Source: CAZXFH01 sp964640055 | GTDB lineage: Bacteria > Fidelibacterota > UBA2242 > JAFGTP01 | Direction: 5' to 3' | NCBI GenBank assembly: GCA_964640055.1 | Contig: CAZXFH010000059.1 | Coordinates: 1 to 16,414 of the forward strand | DNA: 16,414 bases | Shown here: positions 13,888-16,414 of the stretch, piece by piece | How positions within the stretch are numbered: position 1 is the stretch's first letter | Layout of the letters: every line of letters starts with the position of its first letter | Made by a program: the position numbers and the translations under genes | Notes under the pieces: generated by a model | Databases searched by the model: none | What the model was told of the DNA's origin: nothing | What the model saw: the letters and a program-made list of their open reading frames with translations, nothing else

Positions 13888-15079
13888 AACCGGCCTTTCT
13901 GCGCTTAATGTTACGCTTAATAAATATCCGGTCAATGATCGGTGCGAACATATTGGCAAATAAAATGGCCAACATCATACCTTCCGGATAAGCGGGGTTT
14001 AGCACTCGGATCAGAATAACTAAAAATCCGATCAACAGTCCATAGAGATACTGTCCCGGGCGGGACGCAGCAGCCGAAACCGGATCAGTGGCCATAAAAA
14101 CCGTGCCAAATGCAAAGCCACCTAACACTAGATGCCAGTGTGGTCCCACCGCAAACATGGGATTTGTGGAACTACCGATCAGGTTAAATAATAAGGTAAC
14201 GGATACCATTCCGACTAATACACCGGACATTGTCCGCCAACTTCCGATCCCGGTGAATATGAGTATAACGGCTCCCAGCAGACAGGACAGGGCAGATGTT
14301 TCGCCCATAGAGCCGGGTATAGTTCCGCTAAAAGCTTCCCACCAGGAAAAGGTGAAATTTAAATTCATATCGGCCAATTGAGCCAAGGGTGTGGCCTGAC
14401 TGATACCGTCCAGTGCCACCCAAACCTTATCCCCCGATATTTGGGCCGGATAGGCAAAAAACAAAAAAGCCCGCCCGCTCAGCGCCGGATTGAAAATATT
14501 CATCCCGACACCACCGAAAACCTCTTTGCCAATGACTACTCCAAAAGATATTCCCAGGGCAACCTGCCAATAAGGGATAGTTGGTGGTAGGATTAAGGGA
14601 AATAATAAACTGGTGACCAAAAAGCCTTCATTGATTTCATGTCCGCGCACCGCCGCAAATAACACCTCCCAAAACCCACCAACAATCAAGGTCAGTATGT
14701 AGACCGGAAAAAAATACAGGGCGCCCAATATCAGATTGATCCATAAGGAATCAGGATTCAACTCAAATCCCAAAGCCGGCAACACCTGATGTTGCCAATC
14801 CAACCCCGCAGTAGCACCGACTTGAATAGCCGCCAAGTTGGCTTGTAAACCGGTATTATAAAGAGCCACGGCGATCGCCGGTATTAAGGCCACAACCACA
14901 GTGATCATCATACGCTTCAGATCCAACATATCCCTAATGTGAACCGGAGGGCGGGTCACTTTTCCAGGGGTAAATAAAAATGCGTCTGTGGCTTCATAGA
15001 GTGTAAAAAGGCTGTGTAATTTTCCACCCTTTTGAAAGTGTTTCGCTTGTTTGTCTAAAAATTTACGTAATAGATTCAC
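13874..15079 (-). CDS. nqrB: Na+-NQR subunit B, ion-translocating membrane subunit
   Basis: A 401-residue polytopic membrane protein related to RnfD. It begins at a GTG that overlaps the nqrA stop as GTGA. Family landmarks are VHIRDMLDLKRMM, HEINEGFLVTSLLFPLILPP, GKEVFGGVGMNIFNPAL and SGRAFLFFAYP. The residue expected to carry covalent FMN is Thr230 in DGISQATPLAQ; here the usual S-G-A-T reads S-Q-A-T, but the threonine is kept. The C-terminal third (FATDPVSA-like FMATDPVSAAASRPGQ, NPAYPEGMMLAILFANMFAP) is typical. NqrB holds the quinone site and part of the Na+ path. Stop TAG. Confidence 0.97.
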   Translation of the reverse strand: MNLLRKFLDKQAKHFQKGGKLHSLFTLYEATDAFLFTPGKVTRPPVHIRDMLDLKRMMITVVVALIPAIAVALYNTGLQANLAAIQVGATAGLDWQHQVLPALGFELNPDSLWINLILGALYFFPVYILTLIVGGFWEVLFAAVRGHEINEGFLVTSLLFPLILPPTIPYWQVALGISFGVVIGKEVFGGVGMNIFNPALSGRAFLFFAYPAQISGDKVWVALDGISQATPLAQLADMNLNFTFSWWEAFSGTIPGSMGETSALSCLLGAVILIFTGIGSWRTMSGVLVGMVSVTLLFNLIGSSTNPMFAVGPHWHLVLGGFAFGTVFMATDPVSAAASRPGQYLYGLLIGFLVILIRVLNPAYPEGMMLAILFANMFAPIIDRIFIKRNIKRRKAGYVSR

Positions 15080-16377
15080 AAACCCTCTTTCTCAATCAAG
15101 TTCAGGGTTTTGCGTAAATTGTGCCCATGCTTAATTTTAGAGGGGCATACAAAGGTGCACAGGGCCAAGTCTTCTTCATCCAGTTCCAGGCAACCCAGTT
15201 GCTCTCCTTGTTCGACGTCCTGTACCGCCAGCGCTTTCAATAAAAAGGTAGGCAGGATATCCATAGGCATAACACTTTCATAACTACCGACGGGGACAAT
15301 GGCCCGTAAACTACCCTTCTGATCGGTGGTAAAATCAAATTTCTTACGACTTTTTAGCTTAGAAAAAACAACATTTTTTACCGAAAACTGATCCCATCCC
15401 GGTCTTAGCCATCCTAAAAATTGACGTTTACCGCCCTCTTTAAGCACAGAGACCTGCTGATGGTAGCGGCCTAAAAATTGAACCGGTTCCCGGGCATCAT
15501 GTCCGCATAATACCGAGCCCGATATAATCCGTGACGAATCCCCTTTTAATTCATTATTGACCAGCTCCGGTAGGGCTGCTCCGATACGGGTTTTCAATAA
15601 CCGTGGTTGTTTGACCTGTGGTCCGACTAATGCAATTATCCGCTCAATATTAAGCCGACCAGTAGTAAACAGCTTCCCAATGGCGCAAACATCCTGAGCC
15701 GCGATATACCATACCTGTTTATCCCGGTTGACCGGATCAATAAAGTGAATGTGAGTACCCACATTTCCGCTCGGATGAGGTCCACGGAATTGATGTAATT
15801 CCAAATTAGCTAATTTTATCTGGTGTATTTCAGTGTGCGGCGCCTGACATAAATGTAACTTCCCCTCTGTAAGATGCGCAAGAACCTGCAATCCGGTGGT
15901 AAATGATTCTGTTTGCCCGGCAAGTATTCGGACAACAGAGGGCGCCAGAGGATTGCTGTCCATCGCGGTGATAAAAATAGAATGGGGTGATTCCTTCGGA
16001 TCGGGGACTTTACTGAATGGTCTTTGCCGGATGCTGGCCCATAAACCGGATCTTATCAGCTGTTCGGTGACCTCCTGCTGCGAGAGATGCTTGAGTTGGG
16101 AGATAGAGTAAGTTTTAAATCGCTGTTCTTCTTCCCCATCCAGTTCAATTATAATCGAAAGAAACCGACGGCGTTCCCCCCGGTTGATAGAAACAATTTT
16201 ACCGCTACCGGGGGCAGTGTATTGCACCGCCTCATTTTTTTTATCATAAAAAAGCGGTTGCCCTAATTTGACATGCTCATCTTCTTTAACTTTAAAGCGA
16301 GGACGCATTCCCGGATAATCAATACCCAGTAAAGCCACCTGACTAACCGTCTGAGCCGTATATAAGTAACAGTGCAT
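15076..16377 (-). CDS. nqrA: Na+-NQR subunit A, with a short or altered N-terminus
   Basis: The peripheral cytoplasmic subunit of the Na+ pump, 433 residues as read, first gene of the nqr operon. Typical segments are VALLGIDYPGMRPRFKVKE, GQPLFYDKKN, YTAPGSGKIVSINRGERR, ITAMDSNPLAP, GPHPSGNVGTHIHFIDPV and, near the end, LCTFVCPSKIKHG. It has no Fe-S or flavin motifs, as expected. Known NqrA proteins start about 20 residues earlier with a KKGLDIPI-like strand. Here the frame closes at a TAG (16386-16384) three codons upstream of the ATG at 16377, the first eight residues (MHCYLYTA) do not look like the family, and no Shine-Dalgarno is visible. Neither of the other two frames supplies the missing segment in the 37 remaining bases. 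Stop TGA overlaps the nqrB start. Confidence 0.92.
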   Translation of the reverse strand: MHCYLYTAQTVSQVALLGIDYPGMRPRFKVKEDEHVKLGQPLFYDKKNEAVQYTAPGSGKIVSINRGERRRFLSIIIELDGEEEQRFKTYSISQLKHLSQQEVTEQLIRSGLWASIRQRPFSKVPDPKESPHSIFITAMDSNPLAPSVVRILAGQTESFTTGLQVLAHLTEGKLHLCQAPHTEIHQIKLANLELHQFRGPHPSGNVGTHIHFIDPVNRDKQVWYIAAQDVCAIGKLFTTGRLNIERIIALVGPQVKQPRLLKTRIGAALPELVNNELKGDSSRIISGSVLCGHDAREPVQFLGRYHQQVSVLKEGGKRQFLGWLRPGWDQFSVKNVVFSKLKSRKKFDFTTDQKGSLRAIVPVGSYESVMPMDILPTFLLKALAVQDVEQGEQLGCLELDEEDLALCTFVCPSKIKHGHNLRKTLNLIEKEGL

Positions 16378-16414
16378 AAATAACTATAAATAAGTATTGC
16401 GAATAATCGGTTGT

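Noticed and set aside
13888..13959. 24-residue N-terminal extension of NqrC
   Set aside because: It lies wholly over nqrB, and the ATG at 13887 has a proper ribosome binding site and a typical membrane anchor right after it.
1..16414. CRISPR arrays, tRNA or rRNA genes, insertion sequences
   Set aside because: I saw no regularly spaced repeats, no cloverleaf-like or rRNA-like stretches, and no transposase or terminal inverted repeats in the window.

Overview
The window reads like chromosome from a Gram-negative bacterium of the FCB superphylum (Bacteroidota, Calditrichota, Neomarinimicrobiota and relatives). The best clue is the secreted family-18 glycosidase, which ends in an NYPNPxNPxT-type C-terminal domain typical of cargo for the type IX (Por) secretion system. 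A complete Na+-translocating NADH:quinone oxidoreductase (Na+-NQR) locus agrees with this. I cannot name a genus. TAA, TGA and TAG all end real genes here, so the code looks standard.

Layout, left to right. (1) 1-2771, minus strand: an ECF sigma factor, its membrane zinc-finger anti-sigma factor, and an unknown coiled-coil protein built of two related halves, closed by a strong terminator at 48-85. The sigma gene carries an in-frame TAG at codon 24. (2) 2903-5388, plus strand: a possible small membrane peptide, a membrane transglutaminase-like protein and the GH18 glycosidase, followed by a probable terminator. (3) 5431-9706, minus strand: an orphan 62-residue ORF with a strong ribosome binding site, a radical SAM protein with a Cys-rich C-terminus, a PAP2 lipid phosphatase, a short-chain dehydrogenase that has no ordinary start codon, and a 7TM-PAS sensor without a kinase domain. 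(4) 9977-16377, minus strand: nqrA-B-C-D-E-F, then a two-CBS-domain protein and a 46-residue membrane peptide that looks like NqrM, the Na+-NQR maturation factor.

The nqr genes are packed with overlaps or gaps of 1-10 bases and almost certainly form one transcript. NqrA-F make the membrane pump that oxidises NADH, reduces quinone and exports Na+. The CBS gene and the NqrM-like gene follow nqrF closely (36 and 3 bases), so they probably belong to the same operon: NqrM for iron-centre assembly in NqrD/E, the CBS protein possibly as a nucleotide-responsive partner. No apbE (the flavin transferase needed for NqrB/C) lies in the window.

The observations most worth a second look are the amber codon in the sigma gene, the annotation-sized nqrM, the CBS gene inside the nqr operon, the ATT-type start of the dehydrogenase, the duplicated-domain protein under sigma/anti-sigma control, and the apparently short N-terminus of NqrA at the window edge.
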